DNA of 64,000 bases, taken from Vitis vinifera (Eukaryota > Streptophyta > Magnoliopsida > Vitales > Vitaceae). How positions within the stretch are numbered: the stretch's first letter is position 1; each line of letters begins with the position of its first letter. The translations under genes were made by a program, and so were the position numbers. The stretch lies in contig NC_081807.1 in assembly GCF_030704535.1 (NCBI RefSeq), positions 4,753,001-4,817,000 on the forward strand, read 5' to 3'. Positions 1 to 10,979 of this stretch are shown in pieces. Below the pieces are notes generated by a model. The model ran no database searches and was not told the DNA's origin. It worked only from the letters and a program-made list of their open reading frames with translations.

Positions 1-1315
1 TGGCTTAACCACCAAGGTTTATTGATCCTCAGTTTCCAAGCCATGTGTGTCATCTTAAGAAAGATATTTATAGCCTCAAACAGGCACCACGTGCCTAGTA
101 TCAAGAATTGAATCAATTTCTACTCTATCAAGGGTTTGTGAACTCCAAGTCTGACACTTCATTGTTCATCCATAAGAAGTCTATTTACCATTTTCCTACT
201 TGTGTATGTTGATGATATTATTATTACTGACAATGATGATGGTACTCTTAATCGTTTTGTTCACACACTTGCTACTTGGTTCTCCATTAAAGATTTAGGT
301 GTTCCATCTTATTTTTTAAGGGTTGAAGTTATTCCAAGCTCATCTGGTCTCTTTCTTTCTCAACACAAATATGTTTTAGATCTTTTGGAGCGCACAAAAA
401 TGATGGATTCCAAGTCAGTCACAACTCCTATGTCAACTTCTCAGATACCTAGCCTTATGGATGGCACATCCTTGACCGATTCGATTGAGTATCAATTTAT
501 TGTTGGTGGTCTTCAGTACCTCTCCTTCGCTCAACCAAACATTGTTTTGTGGATTAATAAACTCTCTCAATTCATGCATAGACCGACTACCACTCACTGG
601 TTGGCACTCAAACATCTTCTATGTTATCTTAAAGATACAACGCATCATGACTTGTTTCTTCAGAAATGATCCCCTCTTAGCCTTCATGTCTTCTCCGATG
701 TAGATTAGGCTAGGTTCCTCAACTGAGGCAGAGTATCGTGTTGTAGCTGCAACTTCTTCCAAACTTCCTTGGTTTGATTCCCTGTTACTTGAGTTGGGTG
801 TTTCAGTTCCCAAACCCATGCCAATCTATTGTGATAATGTTGGTACCACCTACTTATGCGCCAACCCAATTTTCCATTTTGGATGAAGTATACTGCTATT
901 GATTTTCATTTCATGCGTGACAAAGTTCAAGACGGCACTCTTCGCGTGTCTCATGTTGCTTCCGCCGATCAACTTGTTGATGCCTTAACAAAGCCACAAT
1001 CCTTAGCTCGTCTACAACACTTGTGCATCAAGCTAGGCATTCAATCGAAGTCTATCTTGAGGGGTCATGATCAGGAAAATGGTTCATTTGAAAGTCAACT
1101 TCAATCTCTATCAAATCCTCCGTGATCAGATCTCTATATTTCAGTAATATGTACAACTAATCTCCTATATTTGCTTTGGTAACCAACCATGTATAATTCC
1201 CTTTATTGTGGAATTAATTTGGTAAGTTTGTAATGGCAACTAGGTTGTATATTGTATGTATACTTATCGCCTTGATTTATAGAAAGAACAATCTTTAACT
1301 CTCAAAGCATGTATC
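1..1315 (+). mobile_element. Ty1/copia retrotransposon, 3' part, degenerate
   Basis: The window opens inside the reverse transcriptase domain of a copia polyprotein. The conserved LKQAPRAW-type segment is visible at about 50-100 but its Trp codon is TAG (96-98). The YVDD catalytic box lies at about 205-216. RNase H follows at about 720-1120, with a TEAEYR-like motif, a broken SKHTAIDFHF-like motif and ADQLVDALTKP. The frame is interrupted near 669 and near 880, so the element is dead. A polypurine-rich stretch (about 1056-1067) precedes the 3' LTR. To the right the sequence changes abruptly into intron 2 of a dioxygenase copy, which the element interrupts. Confidence 0.88.
1068..1315 (+). repeat. 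Probable 3' LTR of the left-edge copia element
   Basis: It starts TGATCA just after the polypurine stretch and ends near TATCA at 1315. The host dioxygenase intron resumes at about 1321. The 5' LTR is outside the window, so the ends cannot be confirmed by comparison. Confidence 0.5.
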
Positions 1316-1321
1316 ATCTCT

Positions 1322-1594
1322 AGTACCTGCTTATCAGTACAGTTTGGCTCAAGGAATTTTACACACCCATTTGTCTAATTATATTGATATTAAATCAAGT
1401 CTGGAGCAACGATACTTATGAGAGTGTGGAGCATAGGGTGATGGTGAATTCAGAGAAGGAAAGGTTTTTTATTCTGTTCTTTTTCAATCCTAGGCACTGT
1501 GTTTAGGTGTAGCCCTTAGAGGAGAAAGCGCAATAATTTCAAGAAGCTTGATGTGGAAAACATCCAAATTTCTCATTTCAAGGCATCAGAGTAA
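1322..1594 (+). pseudogene. 2OG-Fe(II) dioxygenase fragment (end of intron 2 plus exon 3), broken
   Basis: Homologous to 33740-34076 of the intact dioxygenase; only the tail of intron 2 and exon 3 are present. Exons 1-2 have been replaced by the copia element. Four lesions are visible. The intron 2 acceptor CAG is CAA (about 1398), moving the usable AG by one base. A Trp codon near the end of the conserved block is TAG. About 64 bp are missing relative to the intact gene (offset changes from 32,420 to 32,482). The RFSIP segment carrying the 2-oxoglutarate-binding Arg-x-Ser reads RFFIL. It cannot encode an enzyme. The VEHRV histidine segment is still readable. Confidence 0.85.
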
Positions 1595-2893
1595 AAGAGT
1601 CAGTAGGACATTATCTATCTTTAATCAAGAAGAGCTTGTTTTAGCTCTTTGTAGTTCACCATGCAGTATATAGGATAAGTACATGGTGAATTTAGAGGTT
1701 TGGTGTGAAAATAATAATGTAATTTGTTGGATAAATATGCAGCAATGCCTGCTACATTAATGGAATAGTCATTTTCTTCAATACTAGGAAGAGAATTATT
1801 AAGATCAAAGGATCCTAAAGAAGCATATAGCACCATTAATTTATGAGGAAATTATTACAATCACCAATAATTTATGAGGAATTTGACAGTCATGGGAAAG
1901 GTTAATCCGACATTCATCAAACACTCAAAACAGAGGCCAAACTCATGCTACCACCAAAACTTAAAGCGATGGATACAGTTAATGTTGGTGGTTAGTGTTC
2001 ATGTCATATCAAATTAAATTTAGATACTCTGACTAAATAAGTCAACACAAATATAACATGAATAATAATTGAGTTAACAGTTTAAACCCAAATACGGCTT
2101 AATTATTAAACATATAACAAGTTGAATAATTTATTTAATAGTCTGGTTGAGTTAGATCTTATTTAAGTCGATATAATTAACTTTTTAATTTAATTGTTTT
2201 AGACTCAATTGATTATGATTATGTTAATACATAATTATTAAATAGATGTATTTAAGTCAAATTTGTGTTGCAGGCCTTAATCCAAAAACAACTTCTTTAT
2301 TAGAGGAATCATGCCAGTCAACACAGCTTTGACCAATTCAAATGAGTGAAAACATCATGTTTTAGTCAGATTGAGGTATCAAGCGTGACCAAGCCTACCC
2401 CAAAGTACCTTCAACCCGCCATGGGAAAGGTTTGGCTAACATTTACTGCATAACTTATATTAATTGAAAGATACATACCAAGATTTGCAGTAGCAAAACC
2501 AAAAATGGCAAAAACAAATTGAGATCAGAACTCAGTCCACAGATCACTTTGGGAAAAGAAAATGTTTGCAGTTACAAACCAATCCGGGCAACAGAAGAAT
2601 TCAAGGGGAGGAGTTAACTACTTCAGTCTGTATATTTCATTCTTTCTTCCTTTGCATAACTTCTTTATCATTGAAAAAGAGTGTGACGCAGGTGCATGTG
2701 TCATCTTTGAAAAGACATAAACGCTGGCAGTCAATGTGTACATGTTCTTGAATACTTAATCCTTATTTTATTTCTAGAGTCAATTTCACAGGAAAATTTT
2801 TAATCCATTAGATTAGTAGTTGTAGTGAAAGCCTACCCAATTGTGCCCTTTAAAATGCTTGAGTGCTGACCATCTCTGTAACAGGAAAGGAGT
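1595..2893. other. Dioxygenase-methylesterase spacer, older diverged copy
   Basis: No gene seen. The stretch aligns with 34077-35378 with scattered substitutions and small indels, so it belongs to an older dioxygenase-plus-methylesterase duplication. Short frames here (for example 2566-2751) have counterparts in the other copy but are not conserved in length. Confidence 0.7.
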
Positions 2894-2962
2894 ACGCAGG
2901 AAAGGAAGAAGCATACGATTTTAGTTTCCTTTCTGATTTTTCTTGTTTCTTCAGTGTATTCA

Positions 2963-3956
2963 ATGGCATCAGAGGGGAGACAGGCTAATCCCGTCAAGCA
3001 CTATGTTCTAGTTCATGGGTCTTGCCATGGTGCCTGGTCTTGGTACAAGATTGTGGCACTACTAAAATCATCTGGCCACAAAGTCACTGCTCTGGACTTG
3101 GCTGCTTCTGGAATTAACCCAAAACAAGTGGGTGATCTGCGATCTATTTCTGAGTATTTCCAGCCACTGAGGGACTTCATGGAGTCGCTCCCTGCAGATG
3201 AGAGGGTGGTTCTCGTTGGACACAGCTTGGGTGGGTTGGCCATTTCTCAGGCCATGGAGAAGTTCCCAGAAAAGGTTTCTGTAGCTGTTTTTGTTACTGC
3301 CTCAATGCCTGGTCCCACTCTCAACATTTCCACACTCAATCAAGAGGTACTTCATACATACTATTTTTCTTTTACAGAAATTTACTTGTTGATTAAGAGG
3401 GGAAGGCTTCCCCTGTTTCTGACTTTTAGCCTGGTTTCTACTTCTTATTGAAGTCACTCAGGAGACAAGGTCCTCTACTAGACAGCCAGTTCACATATGA
3501 TAATGGCCCCAACAATCCTCCCACCACTTTCACCTTTGGCCCCTTGTTCTCATCACTGAATGTGTATCAGTTGAGCCCAACTGAGGTGAGAACTCCATTA
3601 ATTCAGGCCTTACAGCCAAAATCATGAGACTTTTCATTGTTGTTGTTATATCATTTTGGGCACAAATTTTCCAGGACTTGGCACTAGGGACTATGTTGAT
3701 GAGACCCTTACGCTTGTTCAGTGAAGAAGACATGTCAAACGATCTCATGTTGTCGAAGAAATATGCCTCGGTTAAACGTGTCTTTATTATTTCTGAGGAA
3801 GACAAGCTGGCGAAAAAGGATTTTCAACTCTGGATGATCGAAGAAAACCCACCTGATGCTGTTAAAGAGATTAAAGGATCTGATCACATGGTCATGATGT
3901 CTAAGCCAAAAGAGCTTTGGGTTCACCTGCAGGCAATTGCTGAGAAGTATTCTTGA
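2963..3956 (+). CDS. Methylesterase A (MES/SABP2-type alpha/beta hydrolase), three exons
   Basis: Predicted esterase of the plant MES family, which hydrolyses methyl esters of small hormones such as methyl salicylate, methyl jasmonate or methyl-IAA; the substrate here is unknown. Exons are 2963-3346, 3454-3585 and 3675-3956, all with GT-AG introns and phase 0 joins, giving 265 aa (family about 260). Visible landmarks: oxyanion-side LVHGSCHGAW (16-25), nucleophile elbow GHSLGG with Ser88, Asp215 in SEED, and His243 in GSDH. I chose ATG 2963 because the paralogue's upstream start is ACG here (2894-2896) and its second Met is also ACG. The N-terminus therefore lacks the hydrophobic leader of the paralogue and the protein should be cytosolic. 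Its neighbours are a dead dioxygenase fragment upstream and a methylesterase relic downstream. The last 113 bp are identical to the hybrid gene at 35379. Confidence 0.85.
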
Positions 3957-4273
3957 TGTTGTCATACCATTATGTGGAAAACGACACAATTGAATAAGCA
4001 GGAAAAGAAAAAAGTTTCAATTGAAATTGGTACTTTGAACTGTGGATTGATTCAAAGAAATTTTTACTAATAGAAACATCATGGTTCAGTTGTATCAATT
4101 ATAAATGTAATGCAATATACAACTATATTTCAGGAGTTTTAAACAGTGTGCAGAAAATCAAACTGAAGTTCAAATCATCCCAAGCTTCATATCTGTCTTT
4201 CTTCTACAGGGTCATAAGCCCTGGATTTCAGATCTAAAATCAAATTTAAAGGGAAAAGAAAGAAAGTGAAGAT

Positions 4274-4407
4274 AAGGTGTTTTATCTTGGGAAAGTCAAG
4301 GAGGGCATCAAGGCTTTTCAGCTATGGATGATTGAAAAAGGAACAAAGAAAAACAGCCAGTGGGTGTGGAAGAGATCAAAGGACCTGATCATCCTACGTT
4401 GAAAAAA
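4274..4407 (+). pseudogene. Methylesterase exon 3 fragment, frameshifted
   Basis: About 320 bp downstream of methylesterase A there is a second, more diverged match to part of exon 3. A FQLWMIEK segment reads in one frame, and VEEIKGPDH, matching the catalytic-His region VKEIKGSDH of the gene, reads in another. No exons 1-2 are visible near it. It is a relic of another tandem methylesterase. Confidence 0.7.
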
Positions 4408-5037
4408 GAAAGGGACCGGAGCAATTAGTATTCTTCCATTGCCAGTTCATCAAAGGAATCCAATGATTGGTTCTAAGTCCAAATATGACATGTGGATCAC
4501 ATGTATCACCTCTATGATTAGCATACAAAAAAATTATAACCCCCATAGAAATCAAAGCTAATATAAATATGATCATGATAGCAACGTGTAACAGTTCATA
4601 ATTGACCAAGACTAATGTTTCCCAGGAAAAGGAAGAGATCCTGGATACGATTTCTTTCTTCAAATCCACACTATGACATTCAAAATTATCAAAATTTCAG
4701 TGTTAGGTATTTTAAATGATATTACTACATTTTTAATCACAGACCCAATGCTTCTAAGGCATGTCTAATAATGGGGGCCTTAAAATAACTTGACTTTATT
4801 AAAATAAGGGGTTGCATTTTATATGGCAGATAAATAATCATGGCCATGGAGAACCCAAGATTTGCTTTGTTCTTATCATCCATCATATATAGAAGCTTTT
4901 GCCCCAAAAGATTCATATTAAGATTTTGTGGGTCTTCATACTCTGCAACCGCGCAGATGCACCAAATTAATGAAAATCAGGTCATCTTCCATTTTTGACA
5001 AAAGAATGATGGAAACAGACTTTTATTTCATCTGATT
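4408..5037. other. Intergenic, no gene supported
   Basis: AT-rich. A 91-codon minus frame (4394-4669) has a hydrophobic stretch but no ATG start, no recognised homology and no neighbouring exon that I can see. Confidence 0.5.
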
Positions 5038-5608
5038 TCAATTAATAATCACCATTATAGCTTTTCTTTCTCCCGACTTTATTTTCCCTCTGATCATCGC
5101 TCTTCTCCTTGATCCATCCAACAAGATTATTACCAAAGGAACAACACATAAAATCGTGTGAAGCAAGCAAATAATCACCACCCAAACAACTGAAGATTCA
5201 TTTCCAAAGCTACCAGCAAATGAATTTGCAGAAGATGAAGCTCACCCAGAACCAAAATTAATCGAAGTTTACAAAGATGTTATATGTACTCTCTCCTATC
5301 AAACATTCACATCTTTTAGCTGGTAGTACGACACTTTCCAAGGCAAAATCTATCAAGACAAAAAAGAAACCTCAACATATACAATGGCCAATGGGTATTC
5401 TGGTAAGGAAGGAAACTACAAGACGAAGAGTTCAAAGAAGAAAACCGATAAAAGGGACAGAAACATCATTGCCAACTGAGGCTGAATTTGCCAAAAGCGG
5501 CGTGGCATTGTGGTTGATGACTAGCCCGACTGCCTCCGCGAAAACAAGCACAAACTCTACTGCCATTTTCAGCAGTGATATACACATTTCCAGTCTCTGA
5601 ATCACCAT
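5038..5608 (-). CDS. Candidate small single-pass membrane protein, two exons, function unknown
   Basis: Not recognised with certainty. On the minus strand an ATG at 5608 opens 54 sense codons (exon 1, 5446-5608) beginning MVIQRLEMCISLLKMAVEFV. A second open stretch (exon 2, 5038-5240) ends at TGA 5040-5038. Joining G at 5446 (donor GT 5445-5444) to 5240 (acceptor AG) keeps frame and gives 121 aa. Exon 2 carries a strong hydrophobic segment (VVWVVIICLLHTILCVVPLV) followed by a basic stop-transfer-like patch (DGSRRRAMIRGK). The N-terminal part is amphipathic. A TATA-like tract lies about 100 bp upstream. Exon lengths are short, the donor is weak and the splice is my inference. It could instead be chance, but two adjacent open frames with a membrane segment and basic flank look coding. 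Confidence 0.42.
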
Positions 5609-5702
5609 TACAGCAAGAGAAATGCTTATATACTCTTGGCTATACTGTTCTCTCTTTATCGCATCCCCGCGTCTCTCTCTCTATTTGAGTCTTGGTCTCC
5701 AT

Positions 5703-5718
5703 TAATATATATATACTA
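5703..5718 (-). promoter_or_regulatory. TATA-like tract for the minus-strand candidate gene
   Basis: Read on the minus strand this is TAGTATATATATATTA, followed by a GA-rich leader and the ATG at 5608. A closer TATATAAG (5632-5625) lies only 16 bp from the ATG, too near to serve this start. Confidence 0.3.
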
Positions 5719-7920
5719 CAAGCTGTTGATTTGCCATGGCGATAATCAAAGGCAGGTTCAAAAATGGCCTTTGGACTCCTCCAAGGGACACCCCACCTTT
5801 CTCTCTCAAACAGTCAAACCCATATACAAATAATATCGGCCCACGCTTTTCTTACACTCAAGTTGGCGATTGGTGATTAGGCATATGAGTGAGTAATCCG
5901 ATCTGAACACAGGACAAGCTTCAAGATATGAAATCTGCGTGTATTTTTATATGACTGCTCGATGGATTTGAAGGTTGAGTTATCATTGGAAACAGTCACA
6001 TGGAAACAAGAATGATAGACCCAGCTGATTTTCACCTTAAATAGTATTACCCTGACAATGAAACCATTACCCAAGTGGGTTTATAATTATTCCACAGCTT
6101 GTCTCAGGACCCTTATCCACCCCTTCGAAAAAAAAAAAAAATCTTTTTGAAAAAAGTGTTACAACCCTAGATAAGGAGTGGATAAGGATGTGAATTATTG
6201 AGATGGCAGCAGATTTATGGTTAGGAATAAGGGAAATAGTGCCACAGAAATGCAGATCAGACTGTATGGGAGGTGTCAATTTCAGGGGTGGTTCAGAAAA
6301 TAAATAAATAAATTTTTTTTGTCTGTGAACACTTAATTGGTTCTGGCTTTCTTGTGTTATTCCATTTTGTCATTTTGCTTCAAAGAAACATTATCAATCT
6401 CTAGGCTGGGACCTTTGCCTAAAGAATCTGAGCAATATTGTTAATCGACATGCATTATTTAATGCTGAAATCGTAACATTTCTTTCAAATCTTGAAAGAA
6501 AATGGTATATGCTTGGAACATCTCGACTCTAATTGCCTAGAATAAGTATGAAAAGTTCTGCTATTTTTGGAATTATAGTTTAGCAATGAGTATAGCAACT
6601 TACAAAGAGAGGTCGATTTTTTTGATGGGTTGAAGTGAATTTTGAGTCTACAAAGGATTATAGGTAGCTATTTAGAAAAATAGTAAGATATCGAATTTCA
6701 AATTAAAATATTTAAAAATATGTAATGAAATCTAAACTATTGAATAAAGATATAAATAATTAAGATTGAGATATAAATAAATATGATGAACATATAAAGA
6801 AATGAAATCAATGTATGAACAAATAAGATCAAAGTACAATGTAATAAGAGTAAGGTATAAAATAATAGGCCTCATATGTGATACAAATGAATGAGACTTG
6901 ATTACAAAATAATGAGATATAAATATTACCACTTGATTAGTAATGTGTTTTAGTAAGTCTAAAAACTTTCTTATATATATAATTTTTGCAAAATTAAAAA
7001 TAATTTTCTCATGAATTCAGTCTATTTATCCCAGACAACACCTATATATATATCAATATGTGTCACATGATTTTATTTTATTTTTCTAATATGAAATTAG
7101 TGTTAACACCTTTAATTTGTTGAAAAATTCATTGAAGTCCATCTATGGAGATAAAATTTATTGACTCATTGAAGAATTCATATGTTAAAGTCCTAGAGTT
7201 TATAAAATGTTCATTCTAATTCTAGTGGGACTTTGAAAGCAACCAACAAAAGAAATCTTGATATGGTTCTCAATGATATAAAGAGACTTTAACTTGATGA
7301 AAATTTTACTCAAAGGTTGATTTCCTTGATTAGAACTCAAGATGCATCCAGATTGGGATAAATGTGTTTAAAGGATCCAAGTATAAAGAAAATGCGCAAA
7401 GTGAGTATGATTTAGATACTTTTAAGTTTGGTAATACTTGGTTTTTGTAATTGATCATTATACAATGGATTGTTTAATAGTGAGGATGACTTGTGGTTTT
7501 TCCTTTGAATATAGTTTACATGTAACACGTGATTATTTTTATTTTATTTATTTGTCACATACTCATATTACTATAGTATTTTGTTTTAATTATATTTGTG
7601 TAATGGATTGAAATATATTTTATTTAAAAGTATATTAATTGATAGGTAGGTGAATCAATTAATTGGACATCAAATAATTTTATGTATAGAATGTTGAATT
7701 ACTAATTTTCCTAAAAGCTTAAACTTACAAGATTTAGGTTCAATATACATATCATGCTTTTTAACACCCTCTCTTATGTGTGGTCCCATATTTACATGTG
7801 AAGAGACAAACAAACAAACAAATGCAAATAGCCTTTTCTAGACTTCCAAACATGCAAATAAGGAACAAACATGCGAATTGTGAAGAGGTGGCTCGAACCC
7901 ACAACCCCCAGTCAAACCAA
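5719..7920. other. AT-rich intergenic sequence
   Basis: No gene, RNA or complete transposon recognised. A run of loosely repeated GATATAAAT-like words occupies about 6740-6930 and produces a long minus frame without coding character. Confidence 0.5.
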
Positions 7921-8056
7921 GCTCTGATACCATGTTAAATGGGTTTGAATAGAATTCATTCGCAAAAGCTAGCTTGGAGAGGGTGCCCAATCCACATATA
8001 TAAACAACATAATAACCCAGTAACTTGGCGATGTGAAACAAATTCAACTTCTAACA
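7921..8056 (-). mobile_element. Short LTR with tRNA-Met primer-binding site (TRIM-like)
   Basis: On the minus strand a 124 bp LTR (8056 down to 7933) starts TGTTAGAAG and ends TTTAACA. It is followed directly by TGGTATCAGAGC (7932-7921), the classic initiator-tRNA-Met primer-binding site of plant LTR elements. The LTR is far shorter than usual copia or gypsy LTRs, as in terminal-repeat retrotransposons in miniature. I did not find the second LTR on the low-coordinate side, so this is a truncated element. Confidence 0.72.
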
Positions 8057-10408
8057 TAGAAGATTAAAATTATAAATACAAAGTTAGAAAATTTTCATTT
8101 ATAAGAATATGGTATTACAATTTGTGTAACTCCATCTTTATGAGATTTCATTTGTACATAAAGTTTATGACTAATAGAGGAAGATGAAAAAGTGTAATCT
8201 ATACAATTACATGAATGAATTCAAGTTGGTAGTTTACCATTGTCCATTAATCTGTGTATAATGTTTATAAATAATGAGTATAACTCTCATATAATCTTTT
8301 ATGAGAATATTAAGAGTTAAAAATCTTTTTTATAAAGTTAAGGTCCTAAGTCGTATTGCATTCTTATGTTTTTAGTTGTTTTACTTATAACAACATATAC
8401 CACACAATTGACTCATCTACTAAATGAGAATGGTGAGTTGAAGACCTTGACTCAACAATTCACAAAATGACTCAAATTCACATTACAAGTGTTATCAGTA
8501 TTATGGATTAAGACAAGAATATAATTATTATTTTTTCATTTCTTTATTTCTTATACCTATTATGCATTATGCATCCAGATTGATTTTCCAAAATAATTAT
8601 TTCACATAAAGTTTATTTAACAAATGATATTAGTGTCAATCAATTTTGGATCATAAAACATATTTTTTGAATTTTGGTTATTATTTGATCTTATGGACTA
8701 CTAAAGGATATATATGATATGATGAATCTGAATAATGAATCAATATACATTTCCGATGTTTCGTAATTTTAATCATATCTATTGCATAATTTTACGAAAG
8801 TTGCAAAAATATGATTTGTAATTTAAACATGTAATAATAGAAATCTTAAGAGATAGTTTTATCTAGTATGATGTTTACTTGTTTGTTTATGGTTGATCAT
8901 GTTATATGTTGTTCAATTTATGAAACAAGTGTTGATTAATCCAACCGATGATCATCACTATGTTTGATTATATAATAGAAGTTCAATAATAAAATATTGA
9001 TGAAGTTTTTACCCAACAGGATTAAACTTTTTTACGTTTAATACTTTCATTTTAATAGTTATTATCATATTTATATAATTAATAAATTATTATAATAGTT
9101 AATATAACCTTAATTGTTGTTTTTAAATTAATATTCTAAGACATCAAAGTTTCCTTTCAAATAAGATTAGAAATGCTTCCCTTTAAGGAAATCACATTTC
9201 TAAATCATGGTTATTAGCTTGTTGTAGGAACCCTGGTTAGTGTACGTTGTGGTTCTCCCAACGGGATAAAATCTATGTCCTAGTTAAGCTCATCAATTTT
9301 CAACTCTTTGGACCCAAAATCTATGTCCTATTCAACAAGGCAAATATCCCGAGATCAAAACAAACTCAACTACTGTTAGCAATCAAGCTCATATATCTAA
9401 TTTATCCTTCCAAAACAGATTAGTCAATTCAAAACCAAAAATGATACTACAAGTTACTCAAGATTCATTCCACTGATAACTAATATAGTTGTTATTGAGG
9501 AAATTGGCAAATGCTAACAAAGATCTATATATGATAACAAGAATTACAAACAAGAGATCACTAGTAAATTAAACAACATACCCTTAAATTTGATTTAACT
9601 AAAAATCCAATAATCAATTCACTTAAACAAAGTACATGTGTATAACTACTACACAATAATAAATATTTAGAAGAGTCAGACAACATCTACAAAGTCCACA
9701 TAAGTAGAAGCTAGAACTCCTAGTCCAAAGATGCCTTGGCTTTGGGTGGTGTCAATCTGCTTGTTGGACATGGGAAGCATATTCCTAACAATGCCTGTAT
9801 GCCCGCTTTAGGCACTACATCTAGAGACCCTATTGCTTCCATTCCTTGAGCGGTGACGATCAATAAAATAATCAACCTAAAAAAACACAAATACAATAGG
9901 AAAAGCTAAGGTGCATTCACTTGTAAAATCTAGAAAATCTTACATAAATTACCTTGAATGAATTCACATGTTAACAATAAGTTCTTCACAAAAACTCAAG
10001 GAACCAGCCCCAAAAACTAGGAAAAGGCTCTTTGCTTCTGACCTTGTCCACCTCAAGAAACCTCTCCTACAATCTTTTTTGCAAATTCACTATTGATCAA
10101 ATGTAGCTCAATCCAACATTTTTTTTTCCAGTTTCTCACCCTTAGTTCCCACCATTTTGTGAATCCAGAACCTTTAGGCTTAAATGAACAGAAAAATTCA
10201 CCTTGATGTGATGTTGCTTCCTCTACATCTTCTGCATAGGGATGAAAAAAAATAAAATAAAATAAAACACACACACACAAAGATTAAAAGAAACAAACAC
10301 ATAAATAAAAACCAAACCAAAGACCCAAAAAAAATCAAAAAAAAAAAAAGAAAGAAAATATATGCAATTTTATTATTTATCATTAATCATATTTGTACCT
10401 ATATGGAA
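8057..10408. other. AT-rich intergenic sequence
   Basis: No gene or complete transposon seen. Minus frames at about 10053-10383 are mostly low-complexity translations of A-rich and CA-repeat sequence. Confidence 0.5.
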
Positions 10409-10473
10409 GGTAAAGGTAGTACCTAAAAAAGGTAAAGGTAGTACCTACAGAATGTAAAGGTAGTACCTATAAG
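10409..10473 (+). repeat. Short tandem repeat, about 22 bp, three units
   Basis: Three consecutive units share the core GTAAAGGTAGTACCTA (starting about 10410, 10432 and 10454). Looser copies of the GTACC-containing core occur up to about 10620. Confidence 0.8.
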
Positions 10474-10979
10474 ACATGTAGCACACATGTACATAAGTTC
10501 CTGACTTACTAGAAGTGGCCATGAAACAATGGATTCGATCGTGCACCCAAGGTTGCAAAGGTAGTATATAAGGAAAGAAAAAGCAGTACCTAAGGAAGAG
10601 AATATAGTACCTTATAAGGGTATGTCATCAATCAACTCCAATGTAAAATCTAGAGAGAAACTTATTGATCATCTTGTGGGCTTGGAACATAACGAAATAC
10701 AAGCGTATAAACCATATTCTCTAGCCTTGGTACTGATAGAAAAGAAGTTAGGGTTGAGTTGTGGAGAAAAATCCAAGTTTGAGAAAAGATTTTAGTGAAT
10801 TCTGAATCCCAACTTCAAAAATAGTCATAAAAAACTGTCATATGCCTGGGAGCATAAAGAAAGCATCCAAAAAGAAAAAAAATGTGAAATGAGCAAGTGA
10901 GTTTAGATAGAGCATTGAGAGAGGATGCTTTATAGAGTATTTATCCAAGAAAAAAAAATGAGGGAAGGAGAGCATGGAG

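Noticed and set aside
2566-2751. Plus frame in the dioxygenase-methylesterase spacer
   Set aside because: The aligned frame in the other copy (34959-35237) has a different start and an internal length change; no coding constraint is apparent.
4394-4669. 91-codon minus frame with a hydrophobic stretch
   Set aside because: It starts at GTG, not ATG, ends inside the methylesterase relic, and shows no recognised family or partner exon.
5277-5600. 107-codon plus frame, basic
   Set aside because: It lies opposite the better-supported minus-strand exon 1 with TM/basic continuation in exon 2; no recognised homology.
7921-7932. Part of a tRNA gene
   Set aside because: The sequence is the 12-base complement of a tRNA-Met 3' end next to an LTR, so it is a primer-binding site; no cloverleaf surrounds it.
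10053-10383. Minus frames of 75 and 61 codons
   Set aside because: Mostly translation of A-rich and CA-repeat DNA; the remaining Trp/Lys-rich part shows no motif I can name.
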